Assembly: GCF_020141465.1 (NCBI RefSeq)
Contig: NZ_JAHSPD010000001.1
Span: 1,966,374 to 2,030,373, forward strand
DNA length: 64,000 nucleotides
From: Roseovarius carneus
Lineage (GTDB): Bacteria; Pseudomonadota; Alphaproteobacteria; Rhodobacterales; Rhodobacteraceae
Reading direction: 5' to 3'
Under the pieces are notes generated by a model. That model was given only the letters and a program-made list of their open reading frames with translations, did not search any database and was not told the DNA's origin. The position numbers were made by a program, and so were the translations under genes. Positions 62,510 to 64,000 of the stretch are shown piece after piece. Numbering within the stretch: position 1 is the first letter of the stretch; each line of letters opens with the position of its first letter.

Positions 62510-62851
62510 TCAGACCTCTTCGACCGTCACAGTGTCTGAGGCGTGAAAGGCCAAATGGTCCTTGATCGCCGCCACGTCCGCTTTGGGGTCCTCATAGGAC
62601 CATGCGGCATTCAGCAAGGTCTGGCTTTTCGTGACGATGGAGAAATACTTGGCGCCCCCTTTGTGAGGGCAGGTGGTTTTCTGATCGCTCAGATCAAGAA
62701 ACGCCATGGCCACATCGCCGCGGGGGAAATAGATCACCTCCGGGTGGCTGCCCTCGGTCAGTTCAAGCGCATTTTGCGTCTCCGCCAGAACAGCGCCGCC
62801 TGCGCGGACGGTCCATGTGCCTTGCGCCTTGCGAATGGTGATATGGGCCAT
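62510..62851 (-). CDS. DUF427 family protein
   Basis: A 113-residue protein of the DUF427 (YxiM/Nucleotidyltransferase-unrelated) fold: MAHITIRKAQGTWTVRAGGAVLAETQNALELTEGSHPEVIYFPRGDV, then TTCPHKGGAKYFSI and a closing WSYEDPKADVAAIKDHLAF. The conserved CPHKG motif is intact. Function unknown; many members accompany redox or amine metabolism genes. Start chosen from the conserved N-terminus; the longer upstream frame has no support. Confidence 0.85.
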   Translation of the reverse strand: MAHITIRKAQGTWTVRAGGAVLAETQNALELTEGSHPEVIYFPRGDVAMAFLDLSDQKTTCPHKGGAKYFSIVTKSQTLLNAAWSYEDPKADVAAIKDHLAFHASDTVTVEEV

Positions 62852-62940
62852 GATCAGTCCCTCCCTTAATACAAGCGCGTACATTGCGCAGCGCACCGTC
62901 ATGATGTCAAATGCGAAACTTTGTTCAGCAGTGCGCGCGG

Positions 62941-64000
62941 TCAGAGGGCTTTGGTCGCGCGCGTGAGCCAGCCTTGCGCGGCGGGGCTGAGGCGGGGCAT
63001 GATCCGCTCTGCGCAGGCCGCGTGATAGGCGTTGAGCCAATCGCGCTCACCCGCGCTCAGCATCGCGGCGTCGATCAGGCGGCAGTCGATGGGCACGAAA
63101 TTCAGCGTCTCAAAGCAGAGCTTCCCGCTCTGATCCCCACCGGGGAGCGGCTCTGCCTCCTGCACCACCACGAGGTTTTCGATACGGATGCCAAACGCGC
63201 CCTCGCGGTAATAGCCCGGCTCGTTCGAGACAATCATCCCCGGCTCAAACGGCACATCTGAGGCGCGGCTGAACCGTTGCGGCCCCTCATGTACACAGAG
63301 GTAAACGCCCACGCCGTGGCCCGTGCCATGGGCATAATCGAGATCGGCGAGCCACAGAGGATAGCGTGCAATCGCATCAAGATCGCGCCCCGCAAGGCCG
63401 GCAGGCCAGCGCAGCCGCGACACCGCAATCATGCCTTGCAGCACGCGGGTGAAGGCCGCGCGCTCCTCTGCGCCGGGCGTGCCCATGGGCAGTGTGCGGG
63501 TGATATCGGTCGTGCCATCAAGATACTGCCCGCCGCTATCAAGCACGAGAAGGTCGCCATCCTCCAGCACCCGGTTCGAGGCCTCCGACACGCGGTAATG
63601 GGGGAGTGCGCCGTGCGGGCCACTACCTGCGATGGTCTCAAAGCTGATGTCGAGCAGGGCGCCGGTTGCCTCACGCGCCGCCTCCAGCCGGGTGACCACG
63701 TCAATTTCTGTAATTATGCCGGTGGGTTGCGTGTCGAACCATGTGAGGAATTCGCACATTGCGGCCCCGTCGCGCAGATGCGCCTCGCGGGTTGCGGTAA
63801 TTTCGGCCTCGCTCTTGCGGGCCTTGGGCAGGGCTGCCAGATCATCACCCCAGACATACGGCACTTGGGCTTCGTCGAGCTGTTGTTGCACCCAGACGGG
63901 CGCAGACGTTTTGTCGAGCCGCACTGGCCCCGTCAGGCTGCGTAGTGCGGGGCCAAAGGCATTGGGCGGGCGCAGCGTGATTTCATCACCGAGATGCGCA
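62941..64000 (-). CDS. Aminopeptidase P-like (M24B) metallopeptidase, N-terminus beyond the window
   Basis: About 353 C-terminal residues are in view; the reading frame is open to base 64000, so the start lies outside. The pita-bread catalytic core shows LLVLDSGGQYLDGTTDITRTL (two Asp metal ligands), YAHGTGHGVGVYLCVHEGP (His), MIVSNEPGYY (Glu) and IRIENLVVV (Glu). These are the five metal ligands of Xaa-Pro aminopeptidase, which removes N-terminal residues before proline. The upstream visible part is the second creatinase-N domain. Cytoplasmic. Confidence 0.93.
   Translation of the reverse strand, partial: AHLGDEITLRPPNAFGPALRSLTGPVRLDKTSAPVWVQQQLDEAQVPYVWGDDLAALPKARKSEAEITATREAHLRDGAAMCEFLTWFDTQPTGIITEIDVVTRLEAAREATGALLDISFETIAGSGPHGALPHYRVSEASNRVLEDGDLLVLDSGGQYLDGTTDITRTLPMGTPGAEERAAFTRVLQGMIAVSRLRWPAGLAGRDLDAIARYPLWLADLDYAHGTGHGVGVYLCVHEGPQRFSRASDVPFEPGMIVSNEPGYYREGAFGIRIENLVVVQEAEPLPGGDQSGKLCFETLNFVPIDCRLIDAAMLSAGERDWLNAYHAACAERIMPRLSPAAQGWLTRATKAL

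Overview
This is high-GC, densely packed chromosomal DNA of an alphaproteobacterium, most likely a marine member of the Roseobacter group (Rhodobacteraceae). The evidence is the pccR-pccB-pccA-mcm propionyl-CoA region with its TTTGCAAA-type operators, the short class of prolyl-tRNA synthetase, the DUF6497/DUF4174/DUF4864 small proteins, and a HisJQMP-like transporter linked to glutamine-synthetase-like enzymes. I see no insertion sequence, prophage, CRISPR array or rRNA operon. Assignments rest on reading motifs and general family knowledge; no database search was run.

Layout. 1-4356: end of a DUF302 gene, then histidine biosynthesis genes on the minus strand (hisB-hisH, a broken glutaminase gene, hisA), interrupted by two plus-strand DUF2147 secreted proteins, and tRNA-Gly. 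4574-10128: metallophosphoesterase, pyruvate carboxylase and an FMN-dependent hydroxyacid dehydrogenase-like protein. 10318-17542: pirin, a DMT exporter, a solitary PD-(D/E)XK-type protein, an orphan oligopeptide-type binding protein, choline sulfatase and a DUF465 protein. 17532-31368: propionyl-CoA assimilation, with the ScfR-family regulator pccR, pccB, several small cargo genes, pccA, more small genes, a sulfotransferase-like gene and methylmalonyl-CoA mutase. 31532-39990: tRNA with anticodon CAT, a TerB/DnaJ protein, an EEP nuclease, the ppx-ppk1 polyphosphate pair, hdaA with an AI-2E-type permease, and a decayed fasciclin gene. 40089-47558: proS, lolC/E-lolD, an Ldh-type dehydrogenase, a DUF4864 protein and a large beta-helix protein that may be a gene-transfer-agent head spike. 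47562-57492: a beta-barrel-like protein, then an amino acid/polyamine uptake and gamma-glutamylation cluster, then two TerB-like genes. 57895-64000: ClC channel, an enolase-superfamily enzyme, a GMC oxidoreductase, a palindromic repeat, a DUF427 protein and an aminopeptidase P-like gene cut by the window end.

How they work together. Propionyl-CoA, from propionate or from the ethylmalonyl-CoA route of acetate assimilation, is carboxylated by PccAB and isomerised to succinyl-CoA by Mcm. PccR probably senses the acyl-CoA state and acts on TTTGCAAA sites before pccB and its own gene. Similar octamers lie before pyc, which also feeds the C4 pool, and downstream of mcm. The 48332-56448 cluster codes for an ABC importer plus PuuA/PuuB-like enzymes and a glutamine amidotransferase, which fits uptake and gamma-glutamyl-type breakdown of an amine.

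The most notable points are: a glutaminase gene with one amber codon and one frameshift; a decayed fasciclin gene; an ABC permease whose conserved N-terminus appears to be out of frame with the only nearby ATG; a 37-bp near-palindrome that holds the probable ribosome-binding site of the amidotransferase gene; orphan PccR-like sites; and a 101-bp nested palindrome at 62401-62501. I found no clear undescribed multi-gene system. The best candidates for unknown biology are the isolated PD-(D/E)XK gene, the conserved small genes inside the pcc region, and the sulfotransferase-like gene overlapping mcm.
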